From: a virus | DNA: 64,000 nt | Strand: one strand, 5' to 3' | IMG/VR virus record: IMGVR_UViG_3300044680_000280 | Location: 1-64,000 of that record | In this document: piece by piece, positions 39,908 to 49,700 of the stretch | Numbering within the stretch: the first letter of the stretch is position 1 | How the letters are laid out: every line of letters begins with the position of its first letter | The notes under the pieces: generated by a model | The model's input: the letters and a program-made list of their open reading frames with translations, nothing else | Told to the model about the DNA's origin: nothing | The model's database searches: none | Made by a program: the position numbers and the translations under genes

Positions 39908-41351
39908 CTCCCTCTTGTACGTTCATCCCGCAGTCGGAATCCGTGTCGAGATTTCTCATACGACGGCACAGAAATTCGACTTGCGCGTTGAACGGTTCGA
40001 ACTGAGGATTGTCCCGGTTTTTGGGATTGCAGAACTTCGTTTGCCCCTCTCGACGAAGAGCGTCATCAAGGTAGGTTGCCGTGACAACGTCCGCCGACCG
40101 CTCCGCCTCGTTGGCGTATGCAAGAGCGTTCATGCGGTAGATACCTTCGTTCTTCTCTGCTTCGATCTTACCTTGACGGTTGATCTGAAACAGCATGAGA
40201 ACGGGGATTCCGTTACCGTGATCGAAGTGGAGAGCGAATCGTTTGGCATCTCGAATGACGGAGTTCAGCTCGATCGTGTAGTTGTTGTTCTTTTTCTTCT
40301 TGCGGGGTTCCATCAAACCGCCGTGGTCCAAAACAACGAAGCCGATTTCTGTCTGCTTGTTGAGGAGCTCAGCCTTGAATCGTGCGTCGTCCATCGAAAC
40401 GTCGTCGTCTGGCTCCCAGACATGGAACTCGCAGTACTCAGGATTCGTCGTGAAATCCTCAATGACTAGCTGGTAAAAAGCCTCCTCCTCTGGAGAAAGC
40501 TCCCCGTCTCTCACCTTGCGGTAGTCGAGAGGTTTTGGGAACCCGAGAAGGGGCCATCGAGCGTGAGCCGAATGGATCGTGTAGAGAAGTCTTCGAATAT
40601 GGGAGTACTTCATTTCGAAGGAGGCATAGAAAACGTTCGTACGGTACCTTGTGACGAGGTTGTAGCACCAGTTCATGGCAAAAGTGGACTTCAATTCCCC
40701 CGCGTACGCCGCATGCAGGTGGAGTTCCCCCTTCTTCAATCCGTGGCAGACGACGTCAATCTTTTCGAGGCCGGTCGCCTTACCCCACGACTTGTCTTTA
40801 TTCAATTTGGCGGTAATGTACTCGTTCCAAACCTCTTGACCGTCTCTTCGAATGTCCCCGTCGTGTCGGTCGCTCCGCTCGGGAAGGATCAACTGCAAAG
40901 CCTTCTCTTGGAAGTAGAGCAGGCCATCCCGAACACCTTGCTTCTTGACTTTCTCTCGCCCCTCCTCAATCATCAAGCCCTTGGTGATGATCTCCCCACA
41001 GATCTTGACCAGGGCCTCCGCTTTGAACCTGTTCTGATTCTCGAGTAGGTGAGTAAGGAGGCTGGCGAATCCAGTACGAACGTAGTGCTTAGCCGACTCG
41101 ATGTCCTTCAATCGCTCGAAGGCTTCCGTGTCATTTGTACCGGAGGGTCCAAAATAGTCCCGAACCGTCACTAAGGTCGGAAGCTCAAAGTGCGTAATGA
41201 AGTACGTCGAAATGTACTTGAAGATCGCCTCGTCCTCGGGCTGAGTCCACTCAATTTTGGAGTCCCGAAGTCTCGTGTAGTTGTGGATGAGCATCTCTTG
41301 GGTGACGCCCTCTGAACCCATATCCAGAACTGATCGAAGTAAGCGCTTCAT
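39879..41351 (-). CDS. DnaB-like replicative helicase
   Basis: 490 residues. The RecA-like domain has L-H-L-H-A-A-Y-A-G-E-L-K-S-T-F-A-M-N as Walker A, then V-F-Y-A-S-F-E-M-K-Y-S, V-V-L-D-H-G-G-L-M as Walker B and P-V-L-M-L-F-Q-I-N-R-Q, as in DnaB and phage homologues. The P-loop retains the K-S pair but has Ala/Leu where the two glycines usually stand. GGAGG 8 bases before the ATG. Neighbours encode a loader-like protein and primase finger. Confidence 0.8.
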   Translation of the reverse strand: MKRLLRSVLDMGSEGVTQEMLIHNYTRLRDSKIEWTQPEDEAIFKYISTYFITHFELPTLVTVRDYFGPSGTNDTEAFERLKDIESAKHYVRTGFASLLTHLLENQNRFKAEALVKICGEIITKGLMIEEGREKVKKQGVRDGLLYFQEKALQLILPERSDRHDGDIRRDGQEVWNEYITAKLNKDKSWGKATGLEKIDVVCHGLKKGELHLHAAYAGELKSTFAMNWCYNLVTRYRTNVFYASFEMKYSHIRRLLYTIHSAHARWPLLGFPKPLDYRKVRDGELSPEEEAFYQLVIEDFTTNPEYCEFHVWEPDDDVSMDDARFKAELLNKQTEIGFVVLDHGGLMEPRKKKKNNNYTIELNSVIRDAKRFALHFDHGNGIPVLMLFQINRQGKIEAEKNEGIYRMNALAYANEAERSADVVTATYLDDALRREGQTKFCNPKNRDNPQFEPFNAQVEFLCRRMRNLDTDSDCGMNVQEGDEIATILGP

Positions 41352-42257
41352 TTAGTGCCTCCATTTTTTATTGGGGCTGTTTCGCCTGCCGTACTTCGTC
41401 TTCTTTGGCTTGTGCTCCAACACCATGAGGGACTCTTCCACTGAGAGGTCTGATGAAACCACCTCGTCCTCATCAGATGTGACCATCATGTCGGGCTCCT
41501 CTTCAATAGAACCCGTAATCGGATCGGACTCCCCTGACTGCATAACGGTCACGGGCGACGAAACATACTCTTTATCGTCGCCCGTAGTAAGGTCGAACTC
41601 CTCAAAATGATCGTGAATGTACCCAGCGGTTTCCTCACTGTAGGAGTAATTTCCCTGAAGCGTGCCGTCAATCATGACGGCAGTGTACGGGTTGTCAGGT
41701 TCCTCAACGAGCCAGGTCGGTTTGTTGTTGACCTCACGAATCATGAGAGCTTCTTTCAAGTAGCCGGCCGCCGCGATATTTTTGTGGCCGAGCTTCCCAA
41801 GACGAACAATGACGAGGTCTGGATCCTCAAGCAGGTCATAGAGAGAGTCGTAGAACTGATGCTTCCCGTCCTCTCTTTCCGATCTTGACTTGAGTATGGC
41901 GGACTCCTTTCCGAGTCGAACATTGAGAATCCGCTCATCCGTGACGATACGGAACCTGAAGTTCAGCCCCTTGTAGAATAGGGTCCACTTCAAATGTGGC
42001 AGAAGAGTGCGCCAGGACGACTTGACGAACATGTTCTGCTTGGTCAGATCAACGGAGGGCCTCCGACGGACCGCACCAAGGACATAAAATGGGCTGCTCT
42101 TCACATTCTCGGCCGCTAGAATCTCAGGACCCAGGTGAGTCCTGAACATACGGCGCTTACCGCAAACGCAAAGCTGCACATGCAGGTCATCGATATCGAT
42201 GACCCCTTTTCCGCCGCATATCTCGCAAAGGGGCTCGTCCTCAAAGAATGTGGGCAT
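41352..42257 (-). CDS. Helicase-loader-like protein with N-terminal zinc finger
   Basis: 301 residues. C-E-I-C-G-G-K-G and C-V-C-G at the start form a zinc finger. Later D-L-V-I-V-R-L-G-K-L-G-H-K-N ... L-K-E-A-L-M-I-R-E-V-N-N-K-P-T-W-L-V-E recalls the Walker B/sensor part of DnaC-like loaders, but I see no Walker A. The end is acidic then basic. TAAGGAG before the ATG. Position beside DnaB supports the loader idea; unproven. Confidence 0.6.
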   Translation of the reverse strand: MPTFFEDEPLCEICGGKGVIDIDDLHVQLCVCGKRRMFRTHLGPEILAAENVKSSPFYVLGAVRRRPSVDLTKQNMFVKSSWRTLLPHLKWTLFYKGLNFRFRIVTDERILNVRLGKESAILKSRSEREDGKHQFYDSLYDLLEDPDLVIVRLGKLGHKNIAAAGYLKEALMIREVNNKPTWLVEEPDNPYTAVMIDGTLQGNYSYSEETAGYIHDHFEEFDLTTGDDKEYVSSPVTVMQSGESDPITGSIEEEPDMMVTSDEDEVVSSDLSVEESLMVLEHKPKKTKYGRRNSPNKKWRH

Positions 42258-42266
42258 TAGGACTCC

Positions 42267-43985
42267 TTACTTGTCTTGCTTCATGCGAGAAACCAGGTCT
42301 CGAATCGAAGATTTCTCCTTCTGAAAGTCGAGGGCCCCGACGGCTGTCTCCCCGATTACGGAATCCACGAACTCTTTCTTACTACGAAGCAGTTCGAGTA
42401 CGTGGTGGTCGATCGTACGTTTCTGCTTGACCGTTCGACCGGGACGTACGGCAACAAGATGGTACACCACTACGTTCTGGTGCACAGATCCGATTCGAAT
42501 GGGTCGGCCCAACAGTTGAATGTAGTTGCCCCAAGACCACGGGGCGTCCATGAATACCATTGAGGAGGCGGCCTGGAGATTGATCGCTTCGGAACCAGCG
42601 TCAGATATGAATATGACATTCGTCCCACTATTCGTATCCTGAAAGGTCTCCCTCGAGCGCTTTCTAGCGGCGTCGTTCTCGGCGCCAGTAATTCGGACGC
42701 TCTTGATCTTGGCATCCTTGAGCAGCGCGGATAGCCTGGTGATGAACTTCTCGAATCGAGAGTAGATGATGACCTTCTCCCCATCGAGCTCATTTGCCAG
42801 CAAGTCAAGAAGAGTCGACTCTTTGGCGCTCGTGATGTTCTCCTCGTACTTGATAAGGCTCAGAGAATTGACGATCTCTTGGCAATAGATAAGAGACGCC
42901 ATGGCCTTCGTTTCCTGGTAGTCTTTGATCTCCCCGTCTCCGAGCGTGAGAATACCGGATAGAGCCTCCTCGTACTTCATGTTCTCACCCGGACCGAGCT
43001 CACATACAATCTCTTTCGTCACAAGCTGGGGGAGCTCATTTGAAACTGCGTGCTTCGGACGTCCAAGAAAAAAGGGGTCGATGGTGGCGCGGAACTGGTC
43101 TAGGTTCTTGTACCCAACGATGATCGGAACCTTTCTGCGTGACCCGGGAATCGCCTGGAGCTTGGTGACGCAGTAGTCCTTCATGAACTGCGATACGTTG
43201 GTGAAGAGCCTCGGTTGAATGACCTTGTAGATGGCAAATCCCTCGATGAGGTTGTTCTTCAAGAGAGTCGCGGTCAATCCGTAGACCCTCTTGCCCTTCT
43301 TCGAGAGGAAAGAACACGTCTGCCAGGTCTTGGTCCTGGAATTTTTGAAGGCGGTCGCCTCGTCAAAAATTACGACGGGCCGCTCGAGCTTGGACGTTAC
43401 ACTATCGAGGAGACCGGGGACAACGGGCTTGTTCGGGTCCGGTCTACCTTTCTCATCCACTGGCTGGAAGCCTCCGGCATCCCAATCGCGAATGAGAATG
43501 GCATAATTGATGAGCAAGACGACCTTTTCAGCGTTCGCCCCGGTGGGCGCCTGGGCGAAGTCCTCGTACGCCTTTTTGCGATCTTCAGGCTTGCCAGCCG
43601 CAACAATGGGACGAACGCCGACCATGAACCTTTCGATCTCCGTCGCCCATTGCCAGAGGGCGCTCTTTGGGGTCACGACGATGACCTTGTTATCGTGTTC
43701 TTTTTCCCAGAGATAGGCGAGCGCCCCGATGAGCTGGATCGTTTTTCCCAAACCCGTGCCATCACCAAGGACCATCCGATCCATCACAAGTAGATGGTAG
43801 ACGCCGATATACTGGTAGTACCGAAAGGTAAAGGGGACCATCTTCCCGTCGACCTCGATCTCCTGACGTAACATCGAGATGGGCTTCAACTTGAGATCCG
43901 TAGATGCCCGGATTTTCAGAAGAGATTGCCTACGGCGCTCCATCTCTTGGAGCCACGGGGAGGCGTCGATTTTCTTGGCGGCCAT
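42267..43985 (-). CDS. SNF2-family DNA helicase/translocase
   Basis: 572 residues. Walker A L-G-D-G-T-G-L-G-K-T, I-V-V-T-P-K-S-A-L-W, D-E-A-T (motif II, Thr in place of His), G-L-T-A-T-L-L-K-N-N, and motif VI I-Q-L-L-G-R-P-I-R-I-G-S. Pattern and length match the phage/bacterial SNF2 group. Acts on duplex DNA, in replication restart, repair or recombination. CGGTGTA 11 bases before the ATG. Confidence 0.85.
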   Translation of the reverse strand: MAAKKIDASPWLQEMERRRQSLLKIRASTDLKLKPISMLRQEIEVDGKMVPFTFRYYQYIGVYHLLVMDRMVLGDGTGLGKTIQLIGALAYLWEKEHDNKVIVVTPKSALWQWATEIERFMVGVRPIVAAGKPEDRKKAYEDFAQAPTGANAEKVVLLINYAILIRDWDAGGFQPVDEKGRPDPNKPVVPGLLDSVTSKLERPVVIFDEATAFKNSRTKTWQTCSFLSKKGKRVYGLTATLLKNNLIEGFAIYKVIQPRLFTNVSQFMKDYCVTKLQAIPGSRRKVPIIVGYKNLDQFRATIDPFFLGRPKHAVSNELPQLVTKEIVCELGPGENMKYEEALSGILTLGDGEIKDYQETKAMASLIYCQEIVNSLSLIKYEENITSAKESTLLDLLANELDGEKVIIYSRFEKFITRLSALLKDAKIKSVRITGAENDAARKRSRETFQDTNSGTNVIFISDAGSEAINLQAASSMVFMDAPWSWGNYIQLLGRPIRIGSVHQNVVVYHLVAVRPGRTVKQKRTIDHHVLELLRSKKEFVDSVIGETAVGALDFQKEKSSIRDLVSRMKQDK

Positions 43986-43996
43986 CGGAAGCCACC

Positions 43997-44003
43997 TACA
44001 CCG
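43997..44003 (-). promoter_or_regulatory. CGGTGTA element, 11 nt before the SNF2 ATG
   Basis: TCGGTGTAGGTGGCTTCCG then ATG; six bases after the upstream TGA stop. Confidence 0.6.
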
Positions 44004-44009
44004 AGATCG

Positions 44010-45323
44010 TCACCCCAGAACGGGTAAAAGGAGATCCATCTGTTCCTTGGGGAGCTTCCCGATGGCGTAGAAAGACACCATCTCAGCGAAGTTCTCCTCA
44101 GGGCCGCCCCGCTTGGCGTACGAGGTGATGAAGTCCAGAAAACCAGTCGATGCCAATGGCGTCCCTTTTAACTCAAAGAACGTAGTCACGGGCATCGTGT
44201 AGACGCTAATACGCCCGTCTGGACGAGGCGTGGGATCCTGAAGCTTCACGGATTTTCGTCTGAAATCTCGGTCCGTCACCTTGAGTTCTACGCCCTTGTA
44301 TAGAAGGGTGTCTCCCCTCTCAGGATAATCTTTGAAGCTCGGGCCACTGACTTTGGAGTGGACGCTGATCGTATTGTAGATCTTGACGATCTCGCTTTTT
44401 TTGGAAGACAGAAACTTTTCGCAAAGTCGGTGCGTGAGCTCGTGACAGACCACTCGAACCGTGTCCGTAGTCATTTTGGCATCGGCTCGGACGAACATCT
44501 CATCCTTAGAGGGGAGGTAGAACGCAGCGATCCTCTCCCCAGACAGGCGGTTCGTAATAAGGACGTCGCCATAACAGACTTTCCCCAAACCAATCCCTTC
44601 CATTTTGAGGGCGGCTTCCTCACACAGACGAGCCTTCTCTTCCATCAACTTCGTGTCAAACCCACCCGTATTGACCACGACGAAGGGTCCAGCCTTGAAT
44701 CTAGTAACCACGTCCCCCGTATCCGAGTGGCTCTTCCCCGAAGTCAGGGCTTCCATAAATAACTTTTCGTGCTTACGGAAGAGTTCCAGATGCTCCAGAT
44801 AAAGTTCAGTGCGTTCAACGTACATGTCCTCAACTGTCTTACCCCTCGGGAGACGGATGTTTCGGGCCCAAAATTTGGACGCGACCTCGATGGACTTTCG
44901 CAATTTGGGCGAAAGGACCATCTGTTGTAGGATGGCAAGGCAAAGAAGACGTGCGGTGTCCTTCAAACGGTCGAACCCATGCTGCTGCATGTGTATCGAG
45001 ATGGCGGCCCCCTTGTCGCTCCACTGCCTGGAGGATGGGTCACGGCCATCCCTTTGAGCTTGGAGTTGCTCGATTCTTTCACGAACTGCTTTGTAAGCCT
45101 CGTGGCCAGCCTCTGGTTTGAGCTCTTCTCGAGTTTTTACAATCTCAGCATGAAGGCGCAGGTACTCCTTGGCATCGGCTTCTTTCTCTGCGTATTTCGC
45201 CACGCCGATCCTGAAGAGGAGGAGAAGCTCCTTCGGGTCGCCGATGGAGTCCCCACGCTTAGTCCGTTCTGCTACACGGATTGCGAGTTGATATCGCTCG
45301 GCGACTCGAAGCGAAACGTCCAT
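44010..45323 (-). CDS. Tagged zincin-type metallopeptidase-like protein (HELTH)
   Basis: 437 residues beginning M-D-V-S-L-R-V-A-E-R-Y-Q-L-A-I-R-V-A-E-R, with the shared peptide twice in a row. Helical N-terminal 150 residues; V-C-H-E-L-T-H-R-L-C-E-K-F near residue 290; a beta insertion (G-D-T-L-L-Y-K-G-V-E-L); and near the end E-E-N-F-A-E-M-V with the third Glu. Its start overlaps the lipoprotein stop (TGATG). Related in layout to the genes at 2713 and 10101. Confidence 0.75.
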   Translation of the reverse strand: MDVSLRVAERYQLAIRVAERTKRGDSIGDPKELLLLFRIGVAKYAEKEADAKEYLRLHAEIVKTREELKPEAGHEAYKAVRERIEQLQAQRDGRDPSSRQWSDKGAAISIHMQQHGFDRLKDTARLLCLAILQQMVLSPKLRKSIEVASKFWARNIRLPRGKTVEDMYVERTELYLEHLELFRKHEKLFMEALTSGKSHSDTGDVVTRFKAGPFVVVNTGGFDTKLMEEKARLCEEAALKMEGIGLGKVCYGDVLITNRLSGERIAAFYLPSKDEMFVRADAKMTTDTVRVVCHELTHRLCEKFLSSKKSEIVKIYNTISVHSKVSGPSFKDYPERGDTLLYKGVELKVTDRDFRRKSVKLQDPTPRPDGRISVYTMPVTTFFELKGTPLASTGFLDFITSYAKRGGPEENFAEMVSFYAIGKLPKEQMDLLLPVLG

Positions 45324-45844
45324 CAGTGACCCGAGTGCCAGCCCTTCAAAACTGTCAGGCCCGCGTGGGCATCTGCAAGAGCCGATTGCGCAATCGCAAG
45401 GGTTGCCTGGGGGGCGGGAGCGGCGAGGTGGACGACTCCAGCGACGGGCGCGGTCACGTTTCCACCGAACTGATCCACGATGGCGATCACCTGTCCGACC
45501 GCGGTTGTAACATCGCCCATAAGCGCCGTAAAGTCGGGGCTCGGGGTCTGCGCCGTCGCGGCCGCCTGAAGGGCCGCGTTGAGGGCTGCTACCGCGTGGT
45601 TGACCGCTGTAAGAGCCGTCTCATAGTCAGCGGTGACGGCGGTGACGTTGGCGGCAGGAATGAGGGGTTGAACGGTGCTCCAGGCAACCGAGACGTCCGC
45701 GAGAACAGTCTCCTCGACCGACTCGAAAGCCGAAACGACTTCCGCTGGGTTTGATTGGAACTGATCCCACCAGTTGGTAAGAGTGGCACAGCCGGTCCCA
45801 AGGACGCTGAGCCCGATGACAGTGGCAATGAGAATGTTTTTCAT
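45323..45844 (-). CDS. Lipoprotein
   Basis: 173 residues from the ATG at 45844 (AAGGAA upstream; overlaps the previous stop as ATGA). Signal peptide M-K-N-I-L-I-A-T-V-I-G-L-S-V then lipobox L-G-T-G-C, so exported and lipid-anchored at Cys. The mature part is Ala/Thr/Val-rich and helical. Could be a superinfection-exclusion lipoprotein or an outer spanin; its length is above typical spanins. Suggests a Gram-negative host. Confidence 0.75.
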   Translation of the reverse strand: MKNILIATVIGLSVLGTGCATLTNWWDQFQSNPAEVVSAFESVEETVLADVSVAWSTVQPLIPAANVTAVTADYETALTAVNHAVAALNAALQAAATAQTPSPDFTALMGDVTTAVGQVIAIVDQFGGNVTAPVAGVVHLAAPAPQATLAIAQSALADAHAGLTVLKGWHSGH

Positions 45845-46116
45845 GGTTCCTTCTCCGTGTGCAATAGAAAGTTTCGTGTTCCTCCGGTGTGGTGGGTCCA
45901 AGTCCCCTCACCGGTGTACCCAATGTTGTACTTTGCGAGTATCTTCTCGATCTCGGCAGCAACAGCCTTTTCTCCTGGTTCCTCAACCCATCCGTGAGAC
46001 TTGCCCTTACGGATGACCTCACTCGCAATCCAAGCTGCGTCCTCCTCGGCGGAGTCATAGTGAAGGTTGGCTCGCCTCTCAAAAGAGGAGCGTCGGTCGT
46101 AAAAGTAATCACTCAT
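45841..46116 (-). CDS. Hypothetical 91-residue protein
   Basis: ATG overlaps the membrane-protein stop (ATGA) and its stop overlaps the lipoprotein start. Charged, with Y-D-R-R-S-S-F-E-R-R and a helical E-K-A-V-A-A-E-I-E-K-I-L. No motif recognised. Confidence 0.6.
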   Translation of the reverse strand: MSDYFYDRRSSFERRANLHYDSAEEDAAWIASEVIRKGKSHGWVEEPGEKAVAAEIEKILAKYNIGYTGEGTWTHHTGGTRNFLLHTEKEP

Positions 46117-46562
46117 TGTGGTGGTGGACTGGATGGCTTTCGAGGACCAAAAGCGCCAGCGGGTACGGAGGGGGTAGAGTTTATCACCTTCGATACCACC
46201 TTCTGAACAAGTGGGTTATTCGACTCGGCGGCAACTCCGAACCATTCCTTAACACGAGCAAAGACCCACCCACAACCGACTCCACAAGCAGCCCCGTACA
46301 TGAGCTTAGCACTCAAGATATTTGACACGGGCATGGGCCAGGGAAACTTCTTGCAAACGACTGCAAGCAGCATTCCAGCTCCTACAGGGCCAAACGGCAA
46401 AAGTACCGTTTGCCATATCCAACCCTGAGAAAAGGACTTCGTTGCGGGCATGTGCTCAACGATGGAACGAAAGAACTGGGTAAGAAGATAGACGGACATG
46501 CAGAACAGAATCGTCTGCCAATTCGCAAATACCTCAATACCGTCTCTGAGTTCAGGAGCCAC
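46113..46562 (-). CDS. Three-span membrane protein, holin candidate
   Basis: 149 residues from a GTG (GGTGG upstream). Hydrophobic residues about 15-31 (TILFCMSVYLLTQFF), 49-69 (I-W-Q-T-V-L-L-P-F-G-P-V-G-A-G-M-L-L) and 84-102 (L-M-Y-G-A-A-C-G-V-G-C-G-W). Small size, three spans and position next to the lipoprotein fit a class I holin, but no endolysin is nearby, so this is only a candidate. Confidence 0.6.
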   Translation of the reverse strand: MAPELRDGIEVFANWQTILFCMSVYLLTQFFRSIVEHMPATKSFSQGWIWQTVLLPFGPVGAGMLLAVVCKKFPWPMPVSNILSAKLMYGAACGVGCGWVFARVKEWFGVAAESNNPLVQKVVSKVINSTPSVPAGAFGPRKPSSPPPQ

Positions 46563-46586
46563 AAATAGGGGCCACCATAAAAGGAA

Positions 46587-46781
46587 TCAGCTCTGAGGAC
46601 GTAAAGGGATATACCCTCGTTCCCACTGGTCGAGTCGACTCAATCTATCTTGAAGTCGAGAGATCTGCTCAGTGGAAAGAACGTTTCCGATCATCACACC
46701 ACGAATTTGCTCCCGCATGCGAGCGGCTGCCTTGGAACGAACATCAGCAGGAATGTCGAGATATGTCAGGTGACCAATCAC
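46587..46781 (-). CDS. Hypothetical 64-residue protein
   Basis: GTG overlapping the structural-gene stop (GTGA), with GAGGAGGG 4 bases upstream. Helical: D-V-R-S-K-A-A-A-R-M-R-E-Q and I-S-R-L-Q-D-R-L-S-R-L-D. No family recognised. Confidence 0.6.
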   Translation of the reverse strand: MIGHLTYLDIPADVRSKAAARMREQIRGVMIGNVLSTEQISRLQDRLSRLDQWERGYIPLRPQS

Positions 46782-49700
46782 GAGTCCCTCCTCGACAGGG
46801 TGATCGTTGCGGGATTGGTGTCAAGGCGAACATTGTCGTTCAGGACAGGATGTCCTTCGATACGGTAGAGGTCCGCTGCCGAGTATCCCTCGTTCGCGCC
46901 GTTCGTTCCGATGTAAACGAACGCCGGGTGGGGATTGTTGTCCGTCAACTGCTGAACGTTCGTCAAAACGAGTAGCATGAGCTCGTCGCCAGCACTGACC
47001 TCGTTTCCTCCAACGGAGGTTACCGCGTTGCGAACGAGCATCGCGCGACCAGCTAGTACGTTCGAGTGGCTGGCTGGAGCCGTTACGGAAGTGTATTCTG
47101 CTGCCACTTCCCCGCCCGGGTGTGCCCCATTCATGGTAAAGAGAGATCCCCCTCGATTGACGCGGAAATTCACGAGGAGGTTGTAGCTGACTGGTTCCCC
47201 GTCGACCTGAGCCACCAAATCACCGGCAGTGCCAGACGCCACGGAAGCTGTATCGAGAGGAACCTCGATTTGTTCGTATTGGGTGTTCGAGGTAAGGTTC
47301 GAACGAGAAGACGCCTCTCCGTGAGCTCCAAGATAGAGGAGCGGTGCAAAGGTGCCATTACCCAAACTACCGCCTCGGAAGTCCTTGTCGCGCCACAGGG
47401 CGCCCAAGGGAAGCCTTTCGGTAGCTCCTAGGTACTGTGTCCCGACCTCGGTCGTGTCGTCCGCTAGGGCGCCGACGAGAGTCGTGGGACGCGCCTGACC
47501 TGAGGTCGAGGGCGGGTACTGGGAGGGGTTCTCGTAACCAACATTACGGAAGTCCATCGAAGTTGCAGAAGCAACGTCCCCAGAAAATCGACCCGTACCC
47601 ATCGTGGTGACGAACCCAACAGACGCGAGGACCTCGAGAGCCTTCTGGTTCGGTCGAGTCAGTGCGGTCTCCGTGAGCTCCGTGGAATCGACCTGGTAAG
47701 CGCTAGCGGTCTGAATCGGGCCTAGGTACTGAGGAATGTCGACGTAGTTTGTTTGGCTGCCCCACGGATCGCCCTGGTAGGGGGTCCTGGAATAGTTGAC
47801 CAAAACGGTGTCGGTTGGCGTTGCAGGGCCTGGGAGAACGCTCGTCGGACCCGAAATACTGACCCCGATGTTCGAGGCTCGTGTCACGGTGTTACCAGCC
47901 TGTGACGTCTGACGCGACCTGGAAAGAACGAAACGAGGCTCCTGGGTGATGTCGAACGTCCCTCGGTCGAAGCCGAAGACGCTAGCCTCGATGACGTAGT
48001 TCCCGCTGGAGAAGCTCGTAATCGGGTTGACCGTGGAACGTGTGATATCGATGCAATCGGCGTTCAAAACGAAGGTTGAGTCGCCGTCCGCATCAATTTC
48101 GATCCAGAACGTCGCCGTGCTGACATTTTGGCGAAGAAGGTTCGTTGCGGTCGTACCCGTTTTGGGAGTACGATCCGTGCCGTTATAGGCGGAACCGTTG
48201 AGCTTGTAATCACCCGCTTCGTAAACGGCGAAGAGCCGAGCGATCCCGTAGAAGGGCGGAAGCTGTAGACCTTGACGGTTCAGATTGCGTGTATCCGAGA
48301 AGAACTGCATGCCCGCGCCCGTTAGGCTGCCAGGCAGGGAAACCGCCGTGTTGTATGTTGCGACGGGGAACGGAGAGGACCCACTGAAGTTGGCCGTGGT
48401 GAACACAGCCCACGTGAGGCTTCCGGAGGCAGCATAAGAGACGTAATTGCTATCTCCCGTTGCGGGTGATGCGTACTCACCCGAAAGGAACATGAAGTTG
48501 ATACCCTCGGAAAACGTCGTTGACGCCGCGTTGACGGGCAGAATCGGAACGTCGACTTCACCCCAGTTGGGGACCATCGAACGTGGGAGGGTGACATAAA
48601 TGTTCTTCGTGTTCAAGTAGCCTGTTGAGCTGAAATCGGTTGAGCACGAAAAGAGTCCGAGAGGGTCCGTCGTAGTCCACTTGGACGTGACACCGTCCGC
48701 CGCCTTGGTGGGCATCAATCCTTGAGCGAGGGTAACCGTATAGCTAAGAGAGGAGCCTGTCGGAACAGAACGGTCAAGAACGACGTGTCCGCTGTCCGTG
48801 TAAGAAACGATGGTGTAACGCCCGGGTTGTGAACCGTTCGTGATTTGAAGGGCATATCCGACTTGACCGCTTGTAAATGCCGCAGCAGTCGTATCCGCAA
48901 AGGTCGTCGACCCGTTGGCCGTACCCGTCGAACTTGTGACAACTGGCGATGGAGGAGTGAGCGCGGGGTTGTAGGAGCTTGCGACGTTCGCTGCCGTACC
49001 ATCGAGCGTGATGAAGGACGTCGGCCAAATGATCTGACGGAACGGCGCGATGATAGCGGTTTTGCTTCCCAGATCCGCGTAAAATGTGGCCGTAACGGGA
49101 AGATTTCGCTTGTATAGGGCGTTCGTTGTATTTCCGCCTCGGTAACGACTCCAGAGAGGGGCCCAACCAATCTTGGCCGGAAAATTCGTTGAGGGAACGC
49201 CCGCGGTGTTGACAAGGAGTTCGGACGCGGGGGAGACGAAAGTCATACTTTGAATGCTGTTCGGCCGACGGGCAAGTCCACGTCCGGGTCCGTACTGCAC
49301 GTGCAACGTGACGTAGATCTGATTTGCCGTTGCGGGGAAGCCCCCACCAAGTGTGACGACAAGGTTCGTATTTGGAGCCCCGCCCCCGGTTACCGTGTAC
49401 AAACTCGTCGGAACGTTCTCTTGTTGACCATCGATTCGAAGGGTAACGGCTGAGCTCAAGCTGTCATTGACCCAACGGATTTGATCGGTATCCGAACCAG
49501 GGACCGACGTTTGAAGAGCAGCAATCGGGAAAGTGAAAGAGTCCCCGGCACTGAACATGCTGGATGTTGCCTGGACCGTCTGGGTTGCCGTGACTGACAG
49601 GGAGTAGCCAGTATTGCTCACCGTGGCGGGAGGGACAGATCCAGTCGGCTGAATAACGGTTTCGATCTTTTGAATGACGGCAGCGTCTGAGAAAATCTGT

